Shown piece by piece: positions 11,233 to 23,318 of a stretch of DNA of 64,000 nt; position 1 is the first letter of the stretch, and each line of letters begins with the position of its first letter. The position numbers and the translations under genes were made by a program. Below the pieces are notes generated by a model. The model saw nothing but the letters and a program-made list of their open reading frames with translations, was not told where the DNA came from and ran no database searches. The DNA comes from Aurifilum marmelostoma (lineage: Eukaryota > Ascomycota > Sordariomycetes > Diaporthales > Cryphonectriaceae): assembly GCA_027559495.1 (NCBI GenBank), contig JAMXSV010000028.1, positions 930,001 to 994,000 on the forward strand, in the 5' to 3' direction.

Positions 11233-13314
11233 TGAAGAGGGGATATGGGGGTTGCCAGAATCTCTTTTCTCTTTTTTAAAAACTTCCCAAAGTTTCCAAT
11301 TCTTCTTCCTCTGTCATTCGAAAAAAGAAAAAAGGGGGCGAACAGGGTCTCGCGCGTTCATGACATCGATACGCATCGTGCATTTGCATATGGGCGGTTG
11401 AAGCACCTGCATTTGGCAAGACAGAAAGAGATGCAGCAATCTGGCCTCGGCGTTTACGGTCTGGAAACAGAGAGAGTTTTTTTTTGCCTTGTTTCTTTGT
11501 CTTTTTATTTCCCCCCGTCGTTCCCACACAGGAGGGGCAAGGATGAGTTCGCTCAGCAGGCGCTGTCGAAGGGGACGGGATGATGGTGTGGCTTGAGCTT
11601 GGCCTTGGAAACGCATGCACCGGATGAGGGTGAAGATCAGGCTTGGCTCCACAAGGGGCCAATCAGGGTTCGATCTGGCGGTGATGGTCGAGGACGACAA
11701 AATGAGGCTATGTTCCCATGCATCGGCATTTCTTGCCTGGAGAGGAAAGCCTGTGGGGCCGGCCGTCCGAGAAAGGTGATGAGTATGTATGTGGCTTGGT
11801 AACCATCTACTTTGTGCTCTTCCAAGAGCAAGATACCAGTATCTAGCATCTAGTTGCAGATTGAAGGAAAAAAGGCCGGAGCAATGCCCGCAGTGGTAAT
11901 GCATAATCAAACATGCTCAACATCAAAGTACCAGACTTGAATCTCTTGCACATGTTTCAGGGATGTATAGATGGAGACGGAGACCTGGGCTTGTGTTGAG
12001 TTGCAAAGGTATCTTCCGGTTGCCATCTCTCAGAGCCGTCTTGTCTCGAGTCTTTCTGGTTCTCTCTGCCGGTGATAAGATCTTACTCTGCCTTGGTTGG
12101 CTGCTGGGGGTCTCAGTCTCACATGCCTCCACCGCGGCCATGTGTGTGCATTATGAAGCCTACGCATGCCTCCCATGAGCAGCTATAACATTTTTTAATT
12201 AAAAAAAAGTTTTAAAAAGACAATAATCATGAGGCACTTGTATTGTTTTTCCAAGTCACCTACCTGTCTCTAGTATGTAATGCTTTTGGTTGTGCCTTGT
12301 ACGTAATTTGTAGGTCTGTCTCTGTGATGTTAATCTGGGGGGGATGGGGGGCGGGGGTGCAGGAGGACTTGGGTGGTGGTGTCTTGTCCAGGGACAGGTT
12401 AGGAGGGGCAATAACTGTCTGAACTCTATTCTAGCCCCACCTTCCTTTTTCTCCTTTTCTTTTCTTTTCTTTTCTTTTCTTTGCTCTTCTCTTCCTCTTC
12501 TTCTTCTTCTTCTTCTCTTCTTTTATCTTTATTTTTTTCAGAAAAATTTGATGCAAAGTGGCCTGTCAATTTTGTACAGAGTAGGAGATAAGATACCTAT
12601 ATCGATTTGATTGGCGGTGCTGCTGTCTACCATCAAGGGGAAATAGAATTTAGAAGGCCCGGAGCAAAGGGAGGGAGAAAGTCGAGGGAGAGGGGGAAAG
12701 CATGTTGTCTGACAAATACTGGTAGCACCTAGCTTGTAATAGATTGCTTCTCCTTTTTTTCCTTTTCTTTCATGCATTGTTCATATTTCAGGACAAGCAA
12801 GGCAGAGCTGGGCTTTCACCCTTGATCCACCCTCTTAGAGAATGCTTGTGCTCTGTAATGCTTGTAGGGGGTATGTGCGTGGTCAACTACTTGCATACTT
12901 GACTTGTTCCCAGATAGGGAGGGTACTTGAGAGCAAAAAGTAGTGAAATCATAGCAATTATGAGAGCCGATAGTAAGGTTCGATAAAGGACACTTCAATA
13001 ACCCCCATTTTCCATCAAAGGGCCTCTTATTCATACAATATCAATATATTGCTGTATCTCCAGCCTATTGGTATAATCTCAATCCTGTTCGGTATACCTG
13101 TCATCCTAGGATATCGCAATCTATTGTACTTTTCCCCCCTTTGACGCCTGTCCTCGCTTCATGGCCCAGACTCCCAGGAGCAGTGTCCTCTTAAAAAGGC
13201 AAAGGAAAAACCGGAGAAGCAAAAGAGTCCTTCATGCACACTCGTCAAATACGCACACCAAGCCCCGTCCTCGTTTGCTCCTCACCTGTCACCGTCCGCT
13301 CCTTCGAGCAGTCT
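11233..13314. other. Intergenic region, convergent SCH9/cyclin 3' ends
   Basis: Two kilobases between two convergent genes. A pyrimidine repeat with units of TTTTC and TTC lies at about 12450-12530. A small A/T-rich block lies at 12190-12230. No coding region is supported. Confidence 0.5.
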
Positions 13315-14924
13315 TTAGGACGACTCTCGCACCTCCCCTTCATCCTCGTCAGACAGCCGCGCTCGCTTCTGGTCTCTATCCACCGGGCTGTCATCCATCT
13401 CTACCTCCGGGCTTCTCCGTTTCAATCCGGGCGATCTCAGGCCGTTGCTCGTGCCGTTCGCCCTGCCATCGTGACTGCCGAGACGGTTTGCCGCAGACTT
13501 CAGAGTGGCATCGGAGTCTCCCTTAGATTGTGACGTATCGATGTCCATGTACCCATCATCAACTTCCCTCTTGCTGTCATCGGCCCTGCCATTGTCATCG
13601 TCCCGGTCCGCTCTGCCCTGGGTCCGAGCTCGTGGACTTTGCGTTCCGCCGCGGTCTGTGTCCATCGGTGTGCCGTTCTGACTGTCTCCGCCTTCGGTCT
13701 GACTCGGGAAGTCCCGACCCCTCCTTGTGTTCTCGAGACTGAAAGCCGGTGACCCCTGGTACCGCGAGTCTGACTTCCGGAGAGGGTTCTCTGAGTAGAA
13801 ATCCATCACCACGCTGATGGCCGACTGCAAGAGTGACTCGTCTCCCTTAAGCACTCGCCACCAGGCCTCTCCGTCCTTGTCGTCCTCGATCTTCTCGCCC
13901 AGCGACACCGTCGCAAAGTATATAGCGCTGATGGCCACCTCCTTCGCGTTCATGAGGAGCGGAAGCACCGTCAGGGCCGAATCGCAGCAGTAGGCCCAGG
14001 CGGCGTCTCGGATCGGTCTGTGGTGAAGCATCTCTAGTTGGGTCAGACACTCGTACAGCCGCTGGTAGGGATTGTCCACCATCAGGTCGAAAGTCAACAT
14101 TTCCAGCATCATCTCTTCGTGCATGAGGATGCTGTCCCGCCATTTCCAGTACTCTTTGCTCTGCTCATCCACGATCAGCTTGGGGTTCTTCTGCGCCACC
14201 CTGACGACAGCGTAGATCAGGTCCTTTGTCTTCCGGCAGTTCTCTTCAGTCTTGTTCGCCAGGAAAAGTGCCGTCGCTGCGATGTTCTATTTCAACAACG
14301 ATAAAGGTATCAGTCTCTGGAGGTCATCTGAGACAAGGGGAGGTGCCCTGATGGGAGGGGGGGAGAAGAGGGGATGGCGGGTTCTGACCCGCCACCGCTT
14401 TCCTGTCGCAGACTTTGGCCATGCTAGGATGCAGTGCAATTATGGGAACTCACGTAGTGATGTATACCTCCCTTCTCCTCCACCATGCTGCAGCGCATGT
14501 AGAAGCGATGGAAGAAAACAGAGGCGACCCAGAGCGTGGTTTGCGGCAGCTCTATCATAGCTCCGGCCTGGTATATGAAGTTGACACCTTTTGCCCGCCG
14601 CAGCCTCTCGTCGGCTGGCATGAGACCGTCCACGATGCTGGGAGAGCTGAGCGCCTCGTCCGAGGTAAAGTACCACTGGCTGGCCCGCGGTCGGGGCGCG
14701 CTCGTCGGCGAGTGATGAGCCGGGGAGGGCGCGCCTCGTCGAGATTGTGGTGGAAGTGAGGATGTGCGCGAAGAATGTGTCGGGGGCGAAGGAACTGCAG
14801 GTGGAACATCGCGGCGGCTCGAGGGCGATTTGGAAGGGCGGCCGGCGGCAGCAGCTGGCTTGGTAGACAGCGAGGGAGGCTGATAGCCCTCGCGAGGCGG
14901 TCGGTATCTATCGATGCTCGCCAT
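13315..14924 (-). CDS. Cyclin T/K-like cyclin (Pch1/Ctk2-type, transcriptional CDK partner)
   Basis: A cyclin of the kind that partners a CDK9/CTK1-type kinase phosphorylating the RNA polymerase II CTD. Exons are 14924-14454 and 14286-13315 with a 167 bp intron (GTGAGT..ATAG), giving 480 aa. Residues 1-80 are Pro/Ser-rich. The cyclin core follows, with WYFTSDEALSSPS, FFHRFYMR, the splice junction HHY|NIAATALFLANKTEEN, and LEMLTFDLMVDNPYQ. The second fold contains AISAIYFATVSLG. The C-terminal 120 residues are acidic, charged and probably disordered. WYFT plus KTEEN fits cyclin T/Pch1 slightly better than Ctk2, but the two cannot be separated by eye. It shares a 0.5 kb divergent promoter with PRP4. 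Confidence 0.88.
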
Positions 14925-15445
14925 TTTGCGAGGGGTAAATCACGTCATGAACCAAGCTGATCAGGTTCGAGACGAGCAAATCAGAGCTGACTTGGGGATG
15001 ACGAGGGTGGGGGGTCGCAAACGCAGGACGGGGGTCGAAGGCGACGAGCGGTATGGGAGAAAGAGGAAAAGTTGGAATGATGAAAGAGAAACCAAATCGA
15101 GAAGTGGTGTTGAAAGAGGGTCGACGATCTGCTCCACAGGCGGGCCAGGTTTATCAGTCCTTCTCGGCTTTTGATTAGCGCAAGCCCCTGTCGCGCAAGC
15201 TGCGGGTCCACGCAGCACCCGAAGTTTCTCTCAACGACGCGGCAGGCGAGACAACCTTGAGAGCCGCAACGCCTCCTTCCCTTGAGGGCCTCTGGACTTG
15301 ACGTGCTCAACTTTTTTTCCTTTTCTTCTTTCTTCTCCTCTTCTACTTCCCCTTCTTGCCTGCTCCTTGCACGGTGGGGGCGAAAGTGATCAGATCATAT
15401 TGCTCAGTAGCTGGGTGGTGGAAGCGTCCAGCCTACGTCGTCAGG
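14925..15445. promoter_or_regulatory. Divergent promoter region, cyclin (-) and PRP4 (+)
   Basis: About 520 bp separate the start codons of two divergent genes, so both promoters must lie here or overlap the neighbours. The PRP4-proximal side has a C/T-rich block (15308-15360), typical of fungal transcription start regions. No specific factor site was recognised. Confidence 0.5.
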
Positions 15446-17144
15446 ATGATGCACCCCTCGAGGAGAGCGTACGTGGAGGACCAGATGGACGAGGTAAGGA
15501 GACTCTGCCCAGAGCTTGACGAGGCCTATATGTGCTCAACAAACCCAACTAAACAGCATGCGGTTCGACTGACCAAACTTCCTCTGCGCAGGACAGGGGG
15601 GATGACGATCGACGAAGTCCGTAAGTAGATGCCACCTCCAGTCTAGTTCTCCCAGCCGCGCGTCGCTGACCATCGATCCAGCAAATGATTACAACTACGA
15701 TCTTTCGACTGGCGAGAATGCCTCAGCGCTGCTGTCCCAGTTCGAGCGCAAACGGCTGGCGGCGCGCATCGCCGTCCCGACCAACGATGAGGCCATCAAG
15801 GCTATGTTGCGAGAGAGGGGTGTACCGATCACTCTGTTCGGCGAAAACAACCCAGCTGATCGCCGTGAACGGCTGAGGGACATTCTGACAACCGAAACCG
15901 AACAGGCCAGGGCTAAAGGTCAGGAAGGCGCCGATGTGGATATGGAGGACGCCCCCGAGGAGGAGGAAGACGAGGAGGAGCAAGATGAGGAGTACTACAC
16001 GCGAGGCGACGAGGAACTGCTGCAGGCTAGGGTTGAGGTCGCCAAGTACTCACTCCCAAGGGCAAAGAGGCGTGTGCGTTTCCAAAGAGAGGAGGCAAAG
16101 ATACCACTACGGACGCACGTCAAGCACCGGAAGCAGATCAAGGAGAAGCTGCAGGACTTTGAGCTCCAGAGCTCGCAGGTCGGGGGCCAGAGGTACCTGA
16201 GCGTGGTCAGGCTCGCGCCCGAGGGCCAGCTCTGCGCCACTGGAGACTGGGGCGGCAGTCTCAAGGTCCTCTCGGCGCCCGAGCTTGACGTCAAAAAGGC
16301 CCTGAGAGGGCACACTGCCAAGATCGGCGGGGTGGACTGGTTTCCCGGCCCTGTCGCCCAGGAAGCTGACACTGTTCGGCTGGCGTCCTCGTCCGCCGAT
16401 GGGGCTGTTCATCTGTGGTCGCTCGAGCGAGACATACCTCTGTCCTCACTCGCACAAGCCGGCGGGACCAAAGTCAACAAGATTGGGTTCCATCCATCCG
16501 GGAGATTTCTAGCTACCGCCTGTGACGATACGACATGGAGACTCTACGACGTTGCCGCCGGCAAGGAACTATTATGCCAGGAAGGCCATTCGAGGGCAGC
16601 TCTGGCTGTCAGCTTCCAGTCTGAGGGAGCACTGGTAGCTACGGCAGGCATGGATAGTATTGGCAGAGTGTGGGATCTCAGGAGCGGCCGCACGATCATG
16701 TTGTGCGAGGGCCACATCCAGCCTATCACCTCACTGGGCTGGATAGACGGCCACAGGATACTCTCGGGCTCTCTGGATGGTTTCGTCAGGGTATGGGATG
16801 TCCGCAAGGTGCAGTCGGGCGGGAACCTGGCCGGAAACACCTCTGGCGTGACGGACCTGCGCGTGTTCCGTGGCCTTGACGATCCCGTCGAGGGCGAGCC
16901 CCCCGGCCAAGATGACAAGGGTGCGCAGACGCCAAAGAAATCAGCCACCTTCTTCGCATCCTGTGGGTTTGACCGGAAGGTCAATGTGTATTCGATGGAC
17001 GACTACTCTCACATCGGTTCGCTCGAGTCTCATACCGCACCTGTGAGCTCTGTCGACATCTCGAGGGACGGCAGATGGATTGTATCTGGAAGTCATGACA
17101 GAACTATCAAACTCTGGGCACGGAACGAGATGGAGGCCTTATAG
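15446..17144 (+). CDS. PRP4: U4/U6 snRNP WD40 protein Prp4 (PRPF4 homologue)
   Basis: A component of the U4/U6.U5 tri-snRNP in pre-mRNA splicing. The proposed exons are 15446-15493, 15557-15620 and 15682-17144, giving 524 aa (human PRPF4 is 522). The splicing-factor motif is clear: DEVP|NDYNYDLSTGE, then PTNDEAIKAMLRERGVPITL and FGE, followed by RRERLRDIL. An acidic stretch leads to at least six WD repeats (for example ASSSADGAVHLWSLE, SGSLDGFVRVWDVRK, SGSHDRTIKLWARNE at the end). Intron 1 (63 bp) is a multiple of three and free of stops, so its removal is less certain; retention would give 545 aa. Two ATGs are adjacent at 15446 and 15449. Confidence 0.93.
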
Positions 17145-18128
17145 AGTATGTATCTGATCTTTACGAGGGAATTTCACAATGAACGGGGTGTGTCGAGATG
17201 ACCAGCACAATGTAACAGAGATATGTTGTGGAAGTGATTGATTTTCTTCATATATTGATGAGCACAAACACTTCTGGAAAGAACCCCAGAAATGACCAAG
17301 AGGTCTCGCGAGGTCACAATGAAGCGTGGGGCTGGTTGAGGGAGGAGAACCGAAAGGGGACAAACAACAGGTCGGAGTGGGACCAGTTACTCACAAAGCC
17401 GCACCCAACCGTCATGATCGAACCTGAACCTGGAAGGTCTCACTGGGCAGGCAGTCCTTTTTCGCGGGGTTGCCCACTCCGTAGTAGCACCGTCGGCTAG
17501 TGGCCTGACCCAGTGCGGGCCGCCTGGACCTTGGCAATCAAACCCTAAAACTGGAAAAGTTCAGCCCTGGAAGGGGGCCCTGTTCCCCCCTACTGAGTGA
17601 CCGTGACTGACCGGTGTAGCCTATAGCCCGTCACAATGCCCCGAATCCAAAAAATCTACCCCAGGCTCAGGCTGAGTGAGGGCCCACAGTTGTGGACAAA
17701 CAGGGAAGCCCAAATTTGCATGTGCTCCTCTTCCGAATAAAAAGTCTCGCCTACGCCTACCCTTCTTCTTTTTCCTTTTCGCTCCAGGTGACTTTTGCTC
17801 AGCAGACCACAAACACACACAACAGACCAAGACATCCAGCCACATATTCCCTTGCAAATGCATACCAGTAACGATACTCCTCAGTCTTCTTTTTCGTTCT
17901 CCTTTTTCAAGTATCAGATGCGCGTCCAGTGCCGCCAGAGAGTCTCACGAAACGAGTTCGCCGATTGCCGCAAAGATCCAGAAGCCCGCCGCGGTGCGCC
18001 TTGAACGGCCACTCCAGAAGGCCACACGAGGAACACGACTTGTAGCATCGCGATCAATAGTTCGTGATAGCTAGATCACCGGACAAGGGAAACTACCCTC
18101 TCGTCGCCACGGTCGCGAGGCTCCCAGC
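17145..18128. other. Intergenic region PRP4 to PSK1-like kinase
   Basis: About 1 kb between co-oriented genes. It should hold the PRP4 3' end and the promoter/leader of the downstream kinase. No ORF, RNA gene or repeat was recognised. Confidence 0.5.
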
Positions 18129-19754
18129 ATGTCTCTCAGGGCAACAGCAGCCATGGCCACCACTGTGGTCCGCGGCTTTCAAACTCCCAGCGGCTCGGGA
18201 GACGAAGAGTCCGAGTATGGCGCCGCTACGCCTCGACTGGTCGCTGCCGACAAGTCCTCGCCTCCTGTCTTGCGCGGTCGACGTTCTCGCAATCCGGTCA
18301 TTGACGATGTTGTCAGCGCGAATTGCAGCCCCGTCTTACGTCCTGCCCCACAGTCGCCTGCCGTCAGCGGAATCTCCCTGCTGCGATCGCAGATTGACCA
18401 CCTCAACCTGGACAGCACCAGCTCCTCCCGCGCGAGCTCAGCCACACGCCACAACAGCCTTTCGCCCCTGGCTCGTCCTGGTCGCACTCGTGGCCCGCGG
18501 AATGGGAATGGCACCCGGCCACAGAGCAGCTACGGTAGCGAGGGCAGCGGCGACGAGGCCGCCTCGGACATTTCAACGCGGTATGAAATCACCCTAGACA
18601 ACGACTTCGTCAGCGCGAGCGCCCCAGGTCTTGGCGCCGCCATGGGAGAGGGCCTCTTTGAGGACGACATGGAGGGGGTGCCTGCCAACCCACCTCGCAA
18701 GATGACGACCGATGACTTCGAACCCCTTCGTTGCCTGGGCAAGGGTACCTACGGGACCGTCATTCTGGTCAAACAGCGCACCACTGGCCGGTTGTACGCC
18801 CAGAAGCAGTTCAAGAAGGCCTCGCTGGTTGTGCACAAGAAACTCATCGAGCAGACCAAGAACGAGCGCCACATCCTCGAGTCCGTCAACCGGCACCCCT
18901 TTGTGGTCAAGCTCTACTACGCCTTCCAGGACAAGGAGAAGCTGTACCTGATCCTCGAGTATGGACAGGGCGGCGAGCTGTTCCACCATCTCAAGGCCGA
19001 GCGCATGTTCTCCGAGACGAGGTCGGCATTCTACCTGGCAGAGATGGTTCTCGCTCTCTCGCACCTCCACGACGACCTCGGCGTCGTCTACCGCGATCTG
19101 AAGCCCGAGAACATCCTCCTGGACGCCGAGGGACACGTCCTCCTCACCGACTTTGGACTGTCCAAGGTCGCCGCCGACGACGCGACGTGCAGCTCGATCC
19201 TGGGCACGGTGGAGTACATGGCTCCCGAGGTCATCAAGGGCGAGAAGTACGGCAAGGCTGTGGACTGGTGGTCGCTGGGTGCGCTTGCTTACGACATGAT
19301 GGTGGGAGACGCGCCTTTCCGTGGTGGCAACCACCACAAGGTGCAGCAGAACATCCTCAAGCAGAAGCTGGCCCTTCCCTACTTCCTCAGCAACGACGCC
19401 AAGGATCTCGTCACACGCCTGCTGAAGAAGGACCCCAAGAAGCGCCTGGGGAGCCACATGCCCAAGGACCTTGCCATCATCAAGGGCCACCGTTTCTTCA
19501 GGCACATCGACTGGAAGAAGCTTGCCGCGCGTGAGGTCGAGCCGCCCATCCAGCCGATGATCACTGACCCCGAACTGGCCGAGAACTTCTCGGATGAGTT
19601 CACAGGGCTCAGCCTGAGCCCACGCAACTCGTTTGCGGAACCGTTCACGCCGGCGAGCGCGCGTATGGATGACAATCCTTTCGGTGGCTTCAGCTTCGTG
19701 GCGAGCCACAGCCTGCTGAACTCGAATGGTTTTGCATTCGCGCAGGGTGCGTAA
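18129..19754 (+). CDS. AGC Ser/Thr kinase, Psk1/S6K-like
   Basis: An intronless gene of 541 aa. The first 190 residues are Ser/Arg-rich and probably disordered. The kinase domain starts near 195 with DDFEPLRCLGKGTYGTV, then the active-site loop YRDLKPEN (~320), TDFGLSK (~340), activation loop SSILGTVEYMAPE, and a C-terminal AGC tail with SPRNSF and the hydrophobic motif FGGFSFV (~517). This arrangement matches fungal Psk1, the S. pombe p70-S6K-like kinase that is a TORC1 substrate. It has no C2 domain, which distinguishes it from the SCH9-type kinase about 7 kb upstream on the same strand. The ATG at 18129 is the first of two in frame; 18153 is an alternative start eight codons later. Confidence 0.9.
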   Translation: MSLRATAAMATTVVRGFQTPSGSGDEESEYGAATPRLVAADKSSPPVLRGRRSRNPVIDDVVSANCSPVLRPAPQSPAVSGISLLRSQIDHLNLDSTSSSRASSATRHNSLSPLARPGRTRGPRNGNGTRPQSSYGSEGSGDEAASDISTRYEITLDNDFVSASAPGLGAAMGEGLFEDDMEGVPANPPRKMTTDDFEPLRCLGKGTYGTVILVKQRTTGRLYAQKQFKKASLVVHKKLIEQTKNERHILESVNRHPFVVKLYYAFQDKEKLYLILEYGQGGELFHHLKAERMFSETRSAFYLAEMVLALSHLHDDLGVVYRDLKPENILLDAEGHVLLTDFGLSKVAADDATCSSILGTVEYMAPEVIKGEKYGKAVDWWSLGALAYDMMVGDAPFRGGNHHKVQQNILKQKLALPYFLSNDAKDLVTRLLKKDPKKRLGSHMPKDLAIIKGHRFFRHIDWKKLAAREVEPPIQPMITDPELAENFSDEFTGLSLSPRNSFAEPFTPASARMDDNPFGGFSFVASHSLLNSNGFAFAQGA

Positions 19755-22426
19755 TTAAAGGATGCTAGTCACCGCGATGTGTCTCTCGCACATCTAGGCA
19801 GGCATCTCTCAAGAGGTAGACGTGACGCAAAATGGGATGCATCATACACAATAGATGATACAGGCTACACATACAAGACAGACAGCATGGTCATTGCATG
19901 GTCACTAGAAGGAGGCGGACTTGTCCTTGTTGGGTTGGAGGCGATTCGTATCTCAGCAACTGCTGTCCGTTGGCTGGCTGAGAAGGAGGGAACAGCCTCA
20001 GAGCAAGCGATTTCCTATTTTTGATGTTCTTATTCTTTATTTTTGTTTTTTTACCCTCTTTCTTTCGCTCACAAGCAACAGCATTTTGATGGACAAAGCG
20101 AGCAATGAACAGTTTGGTGGATGTTGGACCGAGGTGCGGGAAGTAGGTAATGGGTGGAATTTGACAATGAATGCGTATTCTTCGGAGTCTCTGCTACCAC
20201 AAGCTTCGCTTCTCTTTCTAGGCCGTGACAACGGGAACCTCGATCACTATATCCGGCAAGTCAAAGCCTATGGGATATCATTGATCTCCCTCTGCTGTGG
20301 GGCCCTTCAGCCCTGTCGCATAAAAGGGCCCTCTCTGCCTGGTGAGCTGATCGACAGCTGAGCCCTGGGGGGGATCATCCTCAAGAATCAGCGTGGGGGA
20401 GACGGTCTACACAGGAGTCTTTTTTGGGAACCTTGAGACTGCAGTCGGATTCCCATTCTTATCTTCCCATTTTTCCCTTCCGAGAAGGTTTAGCACCACG
20501 AATAATTTAAACCTGCATAGGCTCTGACTGGCAATGTCGGTCGTACATACGACACTCTACCTCCGATAGGGCTGCTGAGACAAGGCCGGTGGAGGACGTG
20601 CTGCGCAATTACCGGGTTTTGGGACTTGGTGCTTGCTTATTCCACGGGGCACATATTTCTCGTGCCAAGAGCGGGAGGTGTTTCAATGCCAACAATAGAG
20701 CACCTTTCAGTATGGAAGGGTCTTGTTGTGCATGACTTTGATCTGATGTATTTTTTTCTTTTCCACGTGTTCGATCTGGGGTCTGCGGATAGTATTCTTT
20801 TTTTTTTTTTTTTTTTTTTTTTTCCGTGCTTCCTACTTTGGGAGGGACAAGTGATGTGGCCTTCAGGTTTGGTTACGGTCGGTACCAGGCGTGAGGAGGG
20901 TGGGTGACCTTGTCCCACATCGAACACTGGTGAGGGCGTGCATGAGTACACGGGAGATCGCTTTAGGGGCGCTGGGGTAGTGGCTTTTAACGGGGTATCA
21001 GCGTCTGAAACGGACTCGAATATTCTCCAAAGGGGCCGAGGGATCTCACGAGTACAGGCGCCTCACACTGTCAGTAGTATGTACTCGAAATCACCATCAT
21101 GATTGTGGAGTGGTACCTCTTGACTCTTTCTGTGATTCCATTCAGTGAGCATGTCTATGCACGCTCAAGAGCTACAGGACTTCCATGCCGTGCATACTAT
21201 GTACAGCGTAGTACAGTATCACAGCGTCCAGAGGGCCCCCCATGCGGCACAAAACAGTGGGTCTTCCCGCCCTCGCTTGCGCCCTGGGGCTAGTGCGCTG
21301 CAGCAGGACACGGCAGTCAGTCAGTACCTTGCATTTTGCATAAAACAGTTCCAGATTTTGTAGCCACTCAGGTGTGCTTGATAACCAAGAAGGAGTAGGA
21401 CAGTACTGTAAGGGGGAGCTTAGCCTCTCTCTCCTTCCAGACAGCATCCTCTACAGTCTCTGTTACAGATTGGTCCCATGGTGCAGCTCGTCATGTCCCA
21501 GCAGGCGCGGGGCCGATGTGTTTCTTTTTCTTTTCCTGTTACTTGTCTGATTTTTCGATTGGGCCACCGTGGATCCGGGACTCGAATGCTTGCGGCATCA
21601 TGTCAGGCCAATCGCACAGCGGGACATCGATGATGCGTAAAAAAAAAAAAAGTGGCCGGCCTTGCATGAGAACCTTTGGTAGTAAGGTGACAATGCCACC
21701 TATCAACGGCCCAGTGGTGGGGTTTAGTAGGGTGTCTTGGACGAGCATGAGCCTATGTTGCTGGACCTACACCACTCGTCCTCGACCAGGGCCTCTGCTC
21801 TCTCTCTCTCTTCCTTTCGCCATCTCGAGAGCTCCACGCCTCCCGCCCGACTCCTGAAACGGGACAGCTTCAGAACAGAGAAACCTGACATCACCTCGTC
21901 ACACACGCAAGAGCAGCAGCCGACAAGACAAGATATGATCGATAATCCCCCCTGCCCCATTGGTACGCCAACGCAATCGGCCTCGCTGCGTGGACCCTGC
22001 CAAGGTCTTGGGCAGCAGTTACCAGACGAACAAGACAGACGGGCTAATAGGCTCATGATAAACCATGGTGCGAGCTCTGAGACAGCTCACCCTGACGAAA
22101 GCAACTTCAGTGCTGCGCCTCCCGCCCAGAGCTGGCCTGGCTGATCAGCCAAATGGTCTAGCGCCTCGTCAAGACTGATGAGCCGATGCCCAGCACCGAA
22201 CGGCCCAGAGCTAAATCTCGGAGGGGGACAACAACAACCTCAGCCGTGCCGACCGGGGATACTTAGATCCAATGACACAAGGTGTAATCACGGGCGGCGA
22301 TTGACGTGGGACAACATGCAAGCGAGAAACTTGGGACTAACCAGGGCATCTGTGAAAGGAGGGAAAAAGTATTGACGTGATGTTGCAACGTCCCTCACTG
22401 CGGATCCGCGATCATCAAAAGGCAAT

Positions 22427-22457
<31 letters not shown>

Positions 22458-23318
22458 GGCTTTTGAGAGAGGTAAGCTACCATGGCAATGTAGTTGGCGA
22501 TCAATGTCATCATCTCTTCTTTCTTTTTCTTTCTTTTCTATTTTCTTACGTTACAACTTGTCTCGAGGCGCCGGCCTCAAGGTTTGAGGGCATTTCGTAC
22601 CAATCATGTCAATCACCCAACCTAATCGCTACACCTTTGCCAGGCCCAACCGTCCCATGTTTGAGATATCAGCCCGTCTAACGCATGGCTAGAGCCCTTG
22701 GCCGGCCGCGTCACTGCGTTTCTTACTCTGCCCATGGTTTGTGGCTTGTCCTCCCTTCACATGTTTTACTATGTACCAAGGGTGGGTGGTTTGCCACACT
22801 ACGGTTTAGTCCTACAGGGGCCAACTAGATCGCGAAACACATCAGTCACACTTTGGCAGGAGGGACTACCCCGGTAGCGCTTTCAGGACGACCTTTGGTC
22901 GCGGTTTCTTAGAAGGCTCAGCCCTTCGTACCTGCTTCTGCATGAGTGCGGTATGCACACGGGTGCTTAGCAGGTGGGAGTCGACGTATCCATGCCGTCC
23001 CGCTCCCTACCTCCTTCCTTGTCCCTCGAGAGATGCACCTGTGTTTACTGCTACGGCAGTGGGGATTTATATCAGACACAACATCCCGCCCTCCCTTCTC
23101 AGAATCTGGTCTTTGTTTTTCTTGTCCCTTCGTCCTATCGTTGCCGACTTACCACGCGCCTCCACACCCTTAATAAACCAACCCTGGCTGTGCCTCCCAT
23201 TGATACACTTCAAGATTGATCAGCTTACAACCTCGTCTGTCCACCGTTTCTTCACTCAAAGTAACCAGAGGAACGAACCTGCAGCCAGCTGTGCTGGAGG
23301 CACATTTTCACCACTACA
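19755..23318. other. 3.5 kb gene-free region
   Basis: The longest stretch in the window where I support neither a gene nor a leader. It has a T26 run at 20798-20823 and a T29 run at 22429-22457. It holds many short ORFs but none with domain-like content or coding bias. No terminal repeats or transposase remnants were seen. The last ~400 bp probably form the promoter of the DOMON-b561 gene. Confidence 0.5.
22429..22457. repeat. T29 mononucleotide tract
   Basis: Twenty-nine consecutive T, the longest homopolymer in the window. A similar T26 tract lies 1.6 kb upstream at 20798-20823. Both are in non-coding DNA. Confidence 0.9.

Noticed and set aside
18594..19709. 371-aa minus-strand ORF opposite the PSK1-like kinase
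   Set aside because: Antisense shadow of the kinase domain, rich in Val, Leu and His as expected from reverse-complemented codons.
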